Part shown: piece by piece, positions 51,990-62,272 of the stretch
Position numbering within the stretch: the first letter of the stretch is position 1
Layout: each line of letters opens with the position of its first letter
Assembly: GCA_020002185.1 (NCBI GenBank)
Contig: CM034531.1
Coordinates: 78,526,474 to 78,590,473, forward strand
Direction: 5' to 3'
Source: Paraescarpia echinospica
Lineage: Eukaryota > Annelida > Polychaeta > Sabellida > Siboglinidae
Length of the DNA: 64,000 bases
Notes under the pieces: generated by a model
Databases searched by the model: none
What the model was told of the DNA's origin: nothing
What the model saw: the letters and a program-made list of their open reading frames with translations, nothing else
Position numbers and translations under genes: made by a program

Positions 51990-52053
51990 TTCTGAGGGCA
52001 CGCTAAATTCCCATGGTCTAGGGGAGACCTTAGGAATTTAGCGTGCCCCAGAA
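51990..52053. repeat. Long hairpin, 16-bp perfect core stem
   Basis: GGGCACGCTAAATTCC (51,996-52,011) pairs with 52,033-52,048. The stem extends through TTCTG/CAGAA with one bulged base. The 21-nt loop contains GGTCT...AGACC. GGTCTAGGGG recurs inverted at 52,081-52,091. Confidence 0.9.
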
Positions 52054-52631
52054 CTTTTATAATGGGCCCATGCGACCGTGCCCCCTAGACCGTTTGACGA
52101 AACAATTTCAACAGCACCCTCCCGTCTTCCGATATCACCGGTCCAGCCGAGACAGCAGTTGAAGTAAAAGCGGCGCAGCAGCGACAACATTTCTACTACA
52201 CCATTAATTTGGTTCGGCCGGGTTTTTGTACCCCTCCCCCTAGACTAGATTTCTGGATCTGTCCCTGGAATCTATAAGTTTACTAGCTACACTCACACCT
52301 GGAGCAACACACTACGCGCAGCAAGTGTCACCATTACAGTATGATGAACTGAAACTTTATGGAACAATATTAGGGCCATAACTCCACAATGCTACATTGT
52401 TGATTTCTGACTTTCGATTATCCATTTACGCCTAGATTGTCGAATTCTGACTTTCGATTATCCATTTCTCCAAAAGAATTTCTCGAAAAGAAGTTCTCAA
52501 AAAGATCATCTGGCATAAATTGCACGCCGTGACCTAAGCAGCTAAGCTGTGCTGCCCCCTAACGAACTACACCAACTTGCAAATACTGAAATATCCCTTG
52601 CAAGTCAGGCCAAAGCAATTATAGAATTGCT
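52054..52631. other. MITE-like remnants and spacer
   Basis: CCCCCTAGACC, CCCCCTAGACTAGA and GGATCTGTCCCTG (52,252-52,264, reverse complement of CAGGGACAGATCC) suggest the end of a relative of the 48.0 kb element. There are two copies of TTCTGACTTTCGATTATCCATTT (near 52,405 and 52,444). No gene. Confidence 0.4.
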
Positions 52632-52699
52632 TTGGTTAGGCCTTGCGCTGTCAGTCACCAACGTCACGACGTAGTGTACAGAATACTTATATCGAGCAT

Positions 52700-52813
52700 T
52701 TTTCACCCACGTTATAAGCTGTTTTATCAAAGTTGGAGTTTAAAAGAACTAAAAGATGAACGGAAGAAACGAAGTGCCAAGCAGTCTGGCAGAAAACGCG
52801 AATTGATTGTCAG
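52700..52813 (+). CDS. Putative exon with a SAP-like motif
   Basis: Open segment ending in TTGTCAG|GTAGGT, a good donor. W-S-L-K-E-L-K-D-E-R followed by G-R-K-R-E-L-I-V-R fits the SAP DNA-binding helix-turn-helix (L-x-x-L-K-x-x-x-x-x-x-x-x-x-x-G-x-K-x-x-L-I-x-R). SAP domains bind AT-rich chromatin. Its donor phase (2) does not match the next exon-like segment at 53,735 (phase 0), so an exon is missing between them or they belong to different genes. Start not determined. Confidence 0.4.
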
Positions 52814-53134
52814 GTAGGTTGGTACTGTGTGTGAGCGATAATTCATGATGTTTCGTAAACTGTCAATAATAATATTTATTCGTACTATAACGTGTACAAT
52901 TCAGTGAAAGCAACATATACATCCATCTAATATGTATATAAAACGGTCAGTGCAGCCAGTCTCGTCTACGGAGCGTGAGCGTCTATGTCATGAATGGGGG
53001 AGACTGTTTTTAAGTGAATATTATTAAACTTTAAATGTGAGTCTCACATCACAGTGATTTGTTTTGTATTTTGTTGACATTATGTAAATTGTTATTGTAA
53101 AATTTGTATCTTAGTATTTCTTTTCATATTTTGT
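52814..53134. other. Intron-like spacer
   Basis: AT-rich, no coding frame. Confidence 0.4.
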
Positions 53135-53466
53135 AGTTCTAGTTGTTTCCAGCGCATGGCAATGTTCTAATAACTGACTAGGTTGTATTATTGTGGTTAC
53201 AGTGTAATGGTCTGATGAGGTCTCATTCTTTATATGCTGGCACTGAGGGTGGTCACTACAAGGGTGCTTGTCGTCCTCAGTGGTTCTTTTACGTCCAAAA
53301 TTGAGACGAGACCGACATTAATGTGATCACCGAGTCACGAGGGATACACAGTCCCCAATTTTGAGAGCCAGATTTTTACACCAAATATTATGCCTGCTCG
53401 GTCCAGGTTTCGAACTCAGAGTACTGGCATGCCAGGCGGATGTGTTAACCACTACACTAACCGCAC
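53135..53466 (-). mobile_element. tRNA-derived SINE
   Basis: Minus strand: the head (53,466 to about 53,392) has GGTTAGTGTAGTGGTTAAC (A box) and GAGTTCGAAACC (B box) at tRNA spacing with a CCTGGCATGCCAG anticodon-like arm. The body (CACCCTTGTAGTGACCACCC, CAGTGCCAGCATA) matches the fragment at 44.3-44.5 kb. RNA polymerase III would transcribe it from the internal boxes. The acceptor stem does not close, so it is not a tRNA gene. Confidence 0.75.
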
Positions 53467-53734
53467 TCTCTATATAATTTGTTTCTGCTTTTGGGATAAA
53501 TAAAGCATCCTTACCTTACATAAAGTTGGGAGGGTGTGTTTCTATATTTCATAAAAACCAACACAAAACCTTGGAGTAACATACACTATCAAGAGGGATG
53601 CGGGGGTACCAGCCCAGCCTGATCACAGTGCTTTCTTCTATATCATGAGCAGTCTTACTCCAAACCCACTATACTTTAACTTAGTCACATATTGAACATA
53701 ACTTGGGATAATGTCATTGTTTTTCATTTTACAG

Positions 53735-53901
53735 GTTAATGAAGAGGAGCTCAGCATGAAACTGCCGAATAATAACATGTATAGGGACGTACATGGTGGT
53801 ATGCACCAACTACCCAAATTTACACTGGGGAGTCTAGAGGAATACTTATCCCAGTACGGAAAGAAGCTGGAGGAAAAGAGCAAGTCTCTATACAAAGAAA
53901 G
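53735..53901 (+). CDS. Putative internal exon of a plus-strand host gene
   Basis: Preceded by TTTTTCATTTTACAG and followed by AAAG|GTGAGT, both strong splice sites. Encodes 55 residues: V-N-E-E-E-L-S-M-K-L, Y-R-D-V-H-G-G-M, L-P-K-F-T-L-G-S-L-E-E-Y-L and K-K-L-E-E-K-S-K. The family is not recognised with certainty. L-P-x-F-T-x-x-x-L-E-x-Y-L recalls the N-terminal part of SAP/SWIM-type uncharacterised proteins. It ends in phase 2, compatible with 62,164-62,272. The 8.2 kb intron between them would hold two LINEs. Confidence 0.5.
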
Positions 53902-54104
53902 GTGAGTTATCTTAACATTAAACTAAAAGGACTGTAGGATTAAAGGTGTATGCGAATAACCATATGAGCTTAGTAGTTTGTATGTCCCTGTCAAATATGA
54001 TACTGCCTCGATGAAATAATAGTTTTCTTTGTCAATGGATACCAGCAGGCTTATTTGTAAATTTATATGTGTTAAAATGTAACAACAAATATTCAAAACC
54101 TAAC
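53902..54104. other. Intron-like spacer before the LINE
   Basis: No feature seen; the 5' junction of the following LINE is near 54,105 and not sharp. Confidence 0.4.
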
Positions 54105-56294
54105 AATAAATTATTCAGGACCAGTATTCGTGCGGCACTTACGAAAACAAAATATCGGAAGTTACGCGCAATAAATGCGGATATATTTCGACAAGACATT
54201 CCCGTGTTTCGACCTGAAGATCTCGAGTCACTATGTGTTGATGAATTGGTCAGCCACTACGACGCTACTCTTATGAATCTTGTTGATACACACGCTCCTT
54301 TGCTAGAAAAGTGTGTCCGACTGAGACCAGATACAGCCTGGTATAACGATGATCTGCGCGACGCCAAACAAGAGAGAAGGCGGCGAGAACGAACATGGCG
54401 GAAATCCAAACTGGAAGTTCATCTACAAATGTTTCGTGAACAATGCAAGCTGGTAAATTATATGCTGCTACATGCCAAGACTACTTTCTATTCCGAAAAA
54501 ATCCGGGACATTGGAAATGACCAGAAACAGTTGTTTGCTGCTGCGAACAATCTTCTTCACAGAAATAATAACACAGAGCTTCCGACACATGATTCGCAAT
54601 CTGAACTGGCGGAGAGATTCGCAACTTTCTTCGCTGAGAAGACAAGCCATATCCGTAGCGAGTTGCCGAGTACTAATGCTAGAACGCTAGACAACCACTG
54701 CACATGTGAACTGCCATTGTTCTCCATGCCAACAACAGAATGTATAAAGAAAATCGTCATGGACGCACCACCAAAATCGTGCGACCTTGACCTAGCACCG
54801 ACTTGGCTAGTGAGGGAATCAATTGATGAACTTCTTCCGATCGTGTCACGCATAATTATGCAATCACTGAAATCGTCTGTCATTCCTGATCAATATAAGA
54901 CCAGTTACATATCGCCATTAATAAAGAAGAATGGACTAAATCCAAATCTGGTGCAAAACTATCGACCTGTCTCCAATCTGGCATTTGTCTCGAAAGTGCT
55001 TGAGCGCGTTGTAGCAAAGCAGCTTTGCGACCACATGCAAAAGAATAATTTGCACAACCAGTTTCAATCCGCATATCGACAACATCACTCCACTGAAACT
55101 GCTCTACTTAAAGTGCATAGTGACATTCTGTCTGCAGTCGACCGAGGCCACGTTGTTGTTCTAGTCATGCTTGACTTGACCGCAGCCTTCGATACCATTG
55201 ACCACGCCATTCTGCTGAGTAGATTGACTCGTAGATTTGGTGTAACAGGCGCTGCGCTCGAGTGGTTTAGATCGTACTTGTCCGGACGGCAGCAGCTCGT
55301 GCGTATTGGCAGTGACAAATCTTCACCAATACCTGTGCCGCTTGGCGTGCCGCAAGGCTCTGTGCTTGGGCCGTTGCTTTTTACGGCATATATCTCACCG
55401 CTCGGCGACATCATCAAGAAATTCAGGGTGGACTATCATTTTTATGCAGACGACACGCAACTTTACGTCTCGTTTTGTCCCGGCGGAGATGACCAAGTGA
55501 ATTCAATAGACAATCTGTGTAATTGCCTTGAGCATATAGGGGAATGGTTGCGGTCCAATTCACTGAAGCTAAACGACCAGAAGACGGATGTCGTGGTATT
55601 CGGCACCAAGCACAAGTTGCCACTGATGAAGGATATCCGCATAATCATCGGTGATGCAACTCTGAGCGCATCATCTAATGTTCGTAACCTTGGCGTCATA
55701 TTCGACTCATCCCTTGGCATGGCGAACCATGTCTGTGCCATCTGCCGAACAGCCTACATGCACCTACACAACATTAGCCGTATCAGACGTTACCTTACCT
55801 TAGATGCGGCGAAATCATTAGTCCACGCCTTCGTCATGTCCAGACTGGATTATGGGAATGCGCTGCTTGCTGGACTACCACTTGAACATTTGAATAAACT
55901 CCAACGCATTCAAAACATGGCAGCAAGAATCATTACTCTTACACCTCGCCGAGATCACATTACCCCAATCCTGAAAGAACTGCACTGGCTACCTGTGAAA
56001 TGTCGAATCGAATTCAAGATTCTTATGCATGTGTATCGATGTCTGAACGGCACCGGACCATTGTACCTGGAGAACATGCTGAAGAGACAGTGCTCTGCAG
56101 GGCGCACACGTTCGTCCCTACAATATCTGCTACACGTGCCGCGAACGAAGCTTGTTAGTTTTGGTAATCGTGCATTCGAAGTGATAGGACCTCGATTATG
56201 GAATCTGCTGCCGTTTCACATAAAATGTACTGGAAACCTAACACTGTTCAAACGGACTCTGAAAACGCACATGTTCAAAGCGGAATACTGTTGA
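54069..56294 (+). CDS. LINE reverse transcriptase, 741-codon frame
   Basis: Uninterrupted frame; the first dozen codons are probably flanking intron. A charged linker (R-R-R-R-E-R-T-W-R) comes first. The reverse transcriptase follows: Y-R-P-V-S-N-L, H-S-T-E-T-A-L-L, L-D-L-T-A-A-F-D-T-I-D-H, W-F-R-S-Y-L-S-G-R, G-V-P-Q-G-S-V-L-G-P-L-L-F and the catalytic F-Y-A-D-D-T-Q-L-Y. The C-terminal block is L-H-W-L-P-V...I-L-M-H-V-Y-R and F-K-T-H-M-F-type residues near the end. This pattern is shared by the L2, Crack/Daphne and related CR1-group clades. There is no endonuclease, so the copy is not autonomous, but absence of any stop over 2.2 kb points to a young insertion. Confidence 0.85.
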   Translation: MLKCNNKYSKPNNKLFRTSIRAALTKTKYRKLRAINADIFRQDIPVFRPEDLESLCVDELVSHYDATLMNLVDTHAPLLEKCVRLRPDTAWYNDDLRDAKQERRRRERTWRKSKLEVHLQMFREQCKLVNYMLLHAKTTFYSEKIRDIGNDQKQLFAAANNLLHRNNNTELPTHDSQSELAERFATFFAEKTSHIRSELPSTNARTLDNHCTCELPLFSMPTTECIKKIVMDAPPKSCDLDLAPTWLVRESIDELLPIVSRIIMQSLKSSVIPDQYKTSYISPLIKKNGLNPNLVQNYRPVSNLAFVSKVLERVVAKQLCDHMQKNNLHNQFQSAYRQHHSTETALLKVHSDILSAVDRGHVVVLVMLDLTAAFDTIDHAILLSRLTRRFGVTGAALEWFRSYLSGRQQLVRIGSDKSSPIPVPLGVPQGSVLGPLLFTAYISPLGDIIKKFRVDYHFYADDTQLYVSFCPGGDDQVNSIDNLCNCLEHIGEWLRSNSLKLNDQKTDVVVFGTKHKLPLMKDIRIIIGDATLSASSNVRNLGVIFDSSLGMANHVCAICRTAYMHLHNISRIRRYLTLDAAKSLVHAFVMSRLDYGNALLAGLPLEHLNKLQRIQNMAARIITLTPRRDHITPILKELHWLPVKCRIEFKILMHVYRCLNGTGPLYLENMLKRQCSAGRTRSSLQYLLHVPRTKLVSFGNRAFEVIGPRLWNLLPFHIKCTGNLTLFKRTLKTHMFKAEYC

Positions 56295-56652
56295 CATTTT
56301 ACTTTCTTTGACATTTTACTCCTAAACTTATATTTTATTTATCTACCCATGATTGCATATATGTAAATATTATATATATTATTTATTCTATATATACATA
56401 AAGTATCTTATATATCTTAATAATGTTTAAATAACAGCTTTATATATATATATATATATTTATCTATTTTTAGTGAATTAAATAAAATTGTTCTATTTTT
56501 ATAATTATTATATCAAATTTGTATTTTATATCTATTGTGCACATACCTTTGCTAAATTTTAATGTTTTATGATATTAGCTTCTTGTACAGCGCTCTGAGC
56601 ATTTTATTGGAAATTGCGCTCTATAAAAAATAAATATTATTATTATTATTCT
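54105..56652 (+). mobile_element. L2/CR1-group LINE, 5'-truncated, intact RT frame
   Basis: Reverse transcriptase frame followed by an AT-rich 3' region. The 3' end (TACAGCGCTCTGAGCA...GCGCTCTATAAAAAATAAA(TATT)n, 56,586-56,652) is typical of L2/CR1-group LINEs and their partner SINEs. The endonuclease is missing, as expected of 5' truncation on insertion. Confidence 0.8.
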
Positions 56653-56844
56653 GGTATACCCTGCCTCATAAACTTAGAATACTCCTGATCATTAACCAGT
56701 TTAAAAGAAACCTAACAGTTCCTTACTCGTGAATTATTATTGATATTACGTGATATATGTGTCTGGGTAAATATATATAGGTGAAACACAATACTGGACC
56801 AAAAAGAGGACTGGACAACAAAAACAAGTGCAAAAAACAAAAAG
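56653..56844. other. Short spacer between LINEs
   Basis: No feature seen. Confidence 0.4.
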
Positions 56845-56990
56845 TCTTAGATTTAACAAGATTGAAAAAGATTCCCATCCAGAGAATTAACTCTAGATGG
56901 CAGGTGGACAAGGAAGCCCTTTGGCTTATCGAGAGTCCAACCCATTTATCTACATATATCCAGCCTTCTGAGGTATGTGTCGATTTTATT

Positions 56991-59649
56991 TTAAAACATA
57001 TTCACACTACTAGCACCCACACAATCATCAGATAATCTGTTCCATTCATTCACAGTCCTTTGTGAAAATGAGAACTTTCTTACGTCTGATCTACACTGCT
57101 CCTTTATTAATGTAACTTCATGTCCTCTAGTCTTTCTTAACTGAAAAAAACATATTTCTATCAATATTTTCATAACCATTCAATATTTAAAAAAACAATC
57201 TCCTGGTCTCTAGTGTTGTTAAACCACATTCTTTTACGCGTTTTTCATGACTAAGATCCCTCAGTTTTGGTATCATTTTAGTCGCTCTCCTCTGTACTCT
57301 TTCTAGCATATTTATGTCATTCTTGCGGTATGGCCTCCACGCTTGTATACAATATTCTAAATGAGGCCTAACTATTGTTTTGTACAGCGGTATTATTAGT
57401 TCTTTTTTTATATGCTATATTTCGCCTAATCAATCCAAGGATTTGATTTCCTTTTGAAGCTGCAATTCCACACTGCTCTGAAACCTTCATGTCAGCACTA
57501 ATTGTCAACCCTAACTCTTTTCTTTTACAGTAGTATTTAATACAGTTCCCCCATTGTATATTCTACATATTCGTTCCCATGTCCTGTGTGAAGGCATTTA
57601 CATTTCCCAAAATTGAACAACATTTGCCACTTTTCAGACCATTTGATCAACCTGTCAAGATCATCATGTAAATGCTGTCTATCTCCATCACTTTTAATTT
57701 TTCTAAACACTTTTGTATCATCTGCAAATTTCAACACCTTGCTAGCTATATTATCATCCAAATCGTTTATATATATTAAGAATAATGTAGGTCCCAGTAC
57801 TGATCCCTGTGGAACCCCACTCAAAACTTATTTCCAGTTTGAAGCCTCCCCATCAACAACTACCCGTTGTCTTCTGTCAATCAGCCATTTTTTTATCCAG
57901 TTAATTATACTATTTCCTATGCCACGGGCCTTTAGTTTAAGCAGTAATCTTTGATGTGGTACTTTGACGAAAGCTTTTTGAAAATTTAAGTAGACGATAT
58001 CTGCTGGTGATCCCTCATCTACCCACTTAGTGATATCTTCCAAAAAACATAAACACATTTGTTAAGCATGACCTCGCTTTTAGAAACCCATGTTGAGACG
58101 GGTTTATCAAGTTATGATTAACAAGAAAATCCACCATGTGATCTTTAATTAGTCTTTCTAATAATTTACAAATCACCGATGTTAAACTAACTGGTCTATA
58201 ATTATTTGACTTGTTTCTCGAACCTTTTTTGAATGACGGTATAATGTTTGCTTCTTTCCTTTCTAAAGGAACCACTCCCTCTTCTAATGACAAGTTGAAA
58301 ACTGTTGCAAGCAGTATGCTAATTTGTTCTACAATTTCCAATAGTAGTTTGGGTGGAATACCATCCACTCCAGGTGATTTTTTATCCTTCATAGCCCTAA
58401 CTTTCTTAGCTACCATTTCTGAGGTTACAATTAACTGTCTTAACTAGTCTGATTCTGCCCCCTTGAACTTAGCCTCTGGTACTGGCAGTGAACTAGTGTC
58501 TTCTCTGGTAAACACTGAACTAAAATACTCATTCAGGTCTTCTGCCATTAATAATCCTTCTGATATTATATTTCCAGCACTATCTTCTAAAGGACCGACC
58601 TGATTCTGAACTTTCTGTTTGCTTCGAACATACGCATAAAAACTCTTGCTGTCATGTTTTATATTACAAGCTAATTTATGTTCATTGCTTCTCTTTGAAT
58701 TTCTAATTTCAGCTGTAGCTTGGTTTAGTGCTTCTTTATAAATGTTGTAGTCTTCGTCATTTCCAGTACGTCTATATGACTTCCACATCATTTGTTTATA
58801 CTTAATTTTTCTAATGGCTTCTTTCGATAAGTGTTTCTTTTTGGACCATTTCCCGTGTTTTTTTAAGGGAACAAATTTGACGATGATGCATTCAATATCA
58901 CTCTAAGATATGCCAGCATTCTGTTGCTGTCTTATCCTTCAGTGAGTTATTCCAATCTATCTTTGCTAAATATTTCATTATGTCCTTATATTTTCCTTTA
59001 TGGAAATTTCTCCTCTACTGCTTTTTACTATTCCTTTCTGATTTTACTTTGATGGTAAAATGTATCCGGTTGTGATTTCTATTCCCCAGTGGCTCACATA
59101 TCCTGACATTGTCAACTAATTCATTCTGTGAGGATAAAACTATGTCTAACACATTCTCTCCCCTGGTTGGTTCTAGCACATGTTGAGAATGGAAACTATC
59201 TTGTACTAAAACTAAAAACTTGTGGTCCTCACTACCCATACTCTGTAGAGATTTCCATTTTAATCCCCCATAATAACACAGTCCCGTTTGCTCACTTCCC
59301 TTATAGCGTTTTGTATTTTTTCATTCTCTTCTATGCTTATGTTTGGACTTCGATAAACTAATCCAACCGTTAACATTGAGTTTCCTGTAATTATGTTACA
59401 CCAAACAGCTTCTTCGCAATCTGCTTCTCTGTCTAATTTTATTTCATAAGCCTGGATAGATTCTTTAATATATAAAATAACTCCACCTCCCCTTCTTCCT
59501 ATTCTATCTTTCCTAAACATTACATATCCTGTCAGTCCCAATTCGGCATCTGATACATCGGTGGTTGCCCATGATTCGGTTTTACCTATTATGTAAGGGT
59601 CAATATCTTCTACCATAATGTTTACTTCATTTCTTTTGTTTACTTGCAT
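56991..59649 (-). pseudogene. E2 ORF2: broken endonuclease/reverse transcriptase
   Basis: Pieces in order on the minus strand: endonuclease (59,649-59,260: K-T-E-S-W, Y-R-S-P-N; 59,239-59,015), linker (58,791-58,444), reverse transcriptase (58,416-58,027 with S-P-G-V-D-G-I-P-P-K-L; 58,058-57,828; 57,824-57,537 with G-V-P-Q-G-S-V-L-G-P and F-A-D-D-T) and C-terminal end (57,179-56,991). It keeps the eight residues after D-G-I that E1 has lost, so it helps reconstruct which state is ancestral. Confidence 0.8.
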
Positions 59650-59784
59650 TTAAACAAACACATTTATATCCAGCTTCAGAACAGTTTTCCAGACTGTTCT
59701 TTGCTGAATTATTTTTGCTGTCTTTATCTATGCCTCCAGTTTCAGGCTTCTCTGCGAGTCCCCCGCGAATGTAGTTTAAATAGA

Positions 59785-60564
59785 TTAACCTGTCCCACTG
59801 TCAACAGATCTCAGCAGATTCTCTGAGAATACTGCTGCCCCCTTTCCACTTAGATAGAGGCCACCTCTCATGTACATATCTTCTCTCCCAACAAAGTACC
59901 CCCATAAATCTATGAATCCCACGCCCTCTTCTTCACACATCTGGTCAACTAGTGCGTTGATCGCCATCCTCTTACAGTTTATGTATGATGCCCCCCTTCC
60001 TCCCATTACTGGCAAAATTCCTGAGAGAACAACCTGTTCCACTCTCGTCTTCTTTACCTTCCTTACTAGATGTCTGTACTTCTGAACTATCCCAGTTGTT
60101 CCCTCCTTGTCTGCATTATTTGTCCCTACGTGTACTAGTATAGACCCTCCCTTGTCATGCCCCAATACCTTCTCTACCCTTTCGGTCACATGCTCTATCC
60201 TAGTCCCCGGTAGACATACAACAACGTCCTTCCCCTCACATATAGTCTTGTCTGTTTTTCTCAGAATTGAATCGCCCATAAACACTCTCTCTGTTCTCCT
60301 TGCCCCCCCCCCAATCACTGCCTCGGAGTAGCTCCTCCGGTTTGCATATGTCTGGTTATTGTCTTTTCCTGTTGTCGTCTTCTCTCCTGTCACATTCTCT
60401 TCCATTCCCTTCTTTCTTGTCGCGCTTTCTTTTGTCCCCTTTCCTCCTGTCATCTTCTCTTCTAGCACATTCACTCCCGTCCCTTTTCCCCGGCTACCTC
60501 CTTCACTACGGTCACTTTCTCCCCTGTCACCTTCACGCCTGTCATGTTTTCTGTCTTCTTCCAT
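59785..60564 (-). CDS. E2 ORF1, charged linker and esterase-like domain
   Basis: M-G-D-S-I-L-R-K, V-H-V-G-T-N-N and G-G-L-Y-L-S-G-K-G correspond to the SGNH blocks. The expected His of the last block (H in E1's G-L-H-L-S) is Tyr here, so the catalytic triad is damaged. In this copy the linker and esterase are in one frame, which shows the intact join that E1 lost. The junction to the zinc-finger part (60,542-60,564) is frameshifted instead. Confidence 0.75.
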   Translation of the reverse strand: MEEDRKHDRREGDRGESDRSEGGSRGKGTGVNVLEEKMTGGKGTKESATRKKGMEENVTGEKTTTGKDNNQTYANRRSYSEAVIGGGARRTERVFMGDSILRKTDKTICEGKDVVVCLPGTRIEHVTERVEKVLGHDKGGSILVHVGTNNADKEGTTGIVQKYRHLVRKVKKTRVEQVVLSGILPVMGGRGASYINCKRMAINALVDQMCEEEGVGFIDLWGYFVGREDMYMRGGLYLSGKGAAVFSENLLRSVDSGTG

Positions 60565-61102
60565 CAGTCTTCTGTCTCACAGTCTTACCAACTGCCTCTG
60601 TGGTATCTACCTCTTCACCACCTGTATCGCTGTCGCGTCTCTCCTCGTTCTCTACACTCTGACTACCTATTGATCTGTCCCCACTGACCCGTTTTCTTTT
60701 CCTCTGCCGAACACTTTTCCTCCGTCTCTGTGTCTTCTCAATTTCTTGTTCCTTCACACCGGTCACCTCCCCTCCTCTCAGTCTCCTTACTTCAGTCTCC
60801 GTGTCACACCTCTGCTCCTTCTGTGTTGTAGAATTCTCAACTCTCTCCGCGTCATCCCTCTCTGCTACATCTATTTCTATGTTGAGTCTCACCTCCATCT
60901 CCTTCACTAAATCCGTCAACTTACACACCTCCTTCATCAGACATTCCACCCTCAAACACCCCATACACCGAAAGGTGAATCCGTCATCTTTGGTCTCTAC
61001 CCATGATTTTGGACAGCCAGACAACGTAAAATCCACCCAGCTCTGGCAGTCGTTGCAAACTAAGTGTCGTTTTGCCCTGAGTTGCCGCTTGCAAGGTGTC
61101 AC
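60542..61102 (-). CDS. E2 ORF1, zinc-finger part
   Basis: T-P-C-K-R-Q-L-R-A-K-R-H-L-V-C-N-D-C...C-M-G-C...C-L-M-K, with the same Cys spacing as E1, then a helix and a Glu/Arg-rich tail. The codon at the E1 Met position is GTG-adjacent (ACA), so the original ATG has been lost. Confidence 0.65.
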   Translation of the reverse strand: MTPCKRQLRAKRHLVCNDCQSWVDFTLSGCPKSWVETKDDGFTFRCMGCLRVECLMKEVCKLTDLVKEMEVRLNIEIDVAERDDAERVENSTTQKEQRCDTETEVRRLRGGEVTGVKEQEIEKTQRRRKSVRQRKRKRVSGDRSIGSQSVENEERRDSDTGGEEVDTTEAVGKTVRQKTDGRRQKT

Positions 61103-61500
61103 ATCAGAATTTATTTATGTTCAAAATATTTGTTTATATAGTCTTTGAAAAGACTTTTCTGTGTACAGTTTACACCAGATTGTTTAGGTTATAGTTAGTT
61201 ATATTTGTTAACACACAGTGACACACCGTGCCTTACCTAGTTACCATGTCGATGACAATGTATTCAATTTAGGCTTAGATACAAGGTAGTCTTTACAAAG
61301 ACCGTTTCCTGTGTATTAATATACACTTTAAAAGGGTGTTATTTCAGGTTTTAATTACTCATCTAACTACATCGATTATCTCAAGTAACGCTATTCTATT
61401 GTCGTTCACATTACGTTAACTTCGCCAGTGACCTACTTTATAAACAACGTTCCGATTACATTAACGTCCCCAATTATTGCTCGCAAATCGCCTACTTTTA
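61103..61500 (-). promoter_or_regulatory. E2 5' leader with a duplicated segment
   Basis: TAGTCTTTGAAAAGACTTTTCTGTGTA (61,139) and TAGTCTTTACAAAGACCGTTTCCTGTGTA (61,290) are two versions of the same motif about 150 bp apart; E1 has one. This may be a promoter monomer duplication. Confidence 0.5.
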
Positions 61501-62163
61501 ATCTTCCATAGATTACTCCCTATAGCTAACTTTTAACCAAAAATATTGCTTAATATATATCTATAATTATGTTATGTATGCAATACACTCAATAATATCA
61601 CTTATCTTGATCAAATATCCTTATATTTTGCAAGTTTGCCGAATTGGCCTAGACCTGATATCTGAAAAAGACAACGGCAATTTTATATATCTTTTCTCTC
61701 TTCTCTCATACTTTAGGTCTTTTGTATATTTCCTTTTTCTTCTTTTTCTTTTGTTTCCTCCAACAATAAACCAACCGTTGTCTAATGATCAAGATTGATC
61801 GGTTAACGTAATATACAGATACCAAATTCAAACCAATTCACCACCGGAAGTTCCCCTGTAGTTTTTTATGTGGTAACCAAGATACATCTACACCTAAAAT
61901 TAAAGAAGATAATATATCTTTATTCACTGTTATGTGGCGCAATGCCAAGTGAAGTTGATGATCTAAAATATGAGAATGTGAAACCCTTCAGAAATAAAAA
62001 TTTGCTTGACTGATGTATGCTAGTACCTCATCAGAATCCAACCAAGACTTTTAAAATGTTAAGAATGATCAGAGCACTCTGGACGTGAAATGGTGGACAC
62101 TGTAACTTACGTTATCCTCCACAATGTCCACAACCACAATTTTTTTCAAACAACAATAAACAG
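61501..62163. other. Intron-like spacer
   Basis: AT-rich, no recognised gene or element. Confidence 0.4.
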
Positions 62164-62272
62164 GCAGGATGCGTTTTTTTGTGACTCTTCTTTCTTCATG
62201 GGCCTAAGATACAGCACAAATGTTATCAACAGGAACTGTCCGCAAAGAAGCTGCTTATGGAGTAAATATAGC
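62164..62272 (+). CDS. Putative exon of the plus-strand host gene
   Basis: Preceded by a T-rich stretch and AATAAACAG, followed by AGC|GTAAGT, a strong donor. In the phase set by exon 53,735-53,901 it encodes Q-D-A-F-F-C-D-S-S-F-F-M-G-L and N-R-N-C-P-Q-R-S-C-L-W-S-K-Y-S without a stop and ends in phase 0. The protein is not recognised. The three Cys may be part of a zinc-binding domain. Confidence 0.4.

Larger units (their letters stand above)
56845..61500 (-). mobile_element. CR1-like LINE E2, decayed full-length copy
   Basis: Homologous to E1 throughout: leader with TAGTCTTTA-type motifs, zinc-finger and esterase ORF1, endonuclease/reverse transcriptase ORF2, 3' stem-loop (56,875-56,900) and a TTAACAAGATT tail. 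ORF2 is split by at least six stops or shifts. The copy is older or has been under less constraint than E1. Confidence 0.85.

Noticed and set aside
53392..53466. Functional tRNA gene
   Set aside because: A and B boxes are present but the acceptor stem does not close, and the sequence continues into a repeated SINE body.
52632..53901. Direct splicing of the SAP-like exon to the exon at 53,735
   Set aside because: The donor is phase 2, while the open frame of the second exon needs phase 0; joining them gives an early stop. An intermediate exon or separate genes are required.
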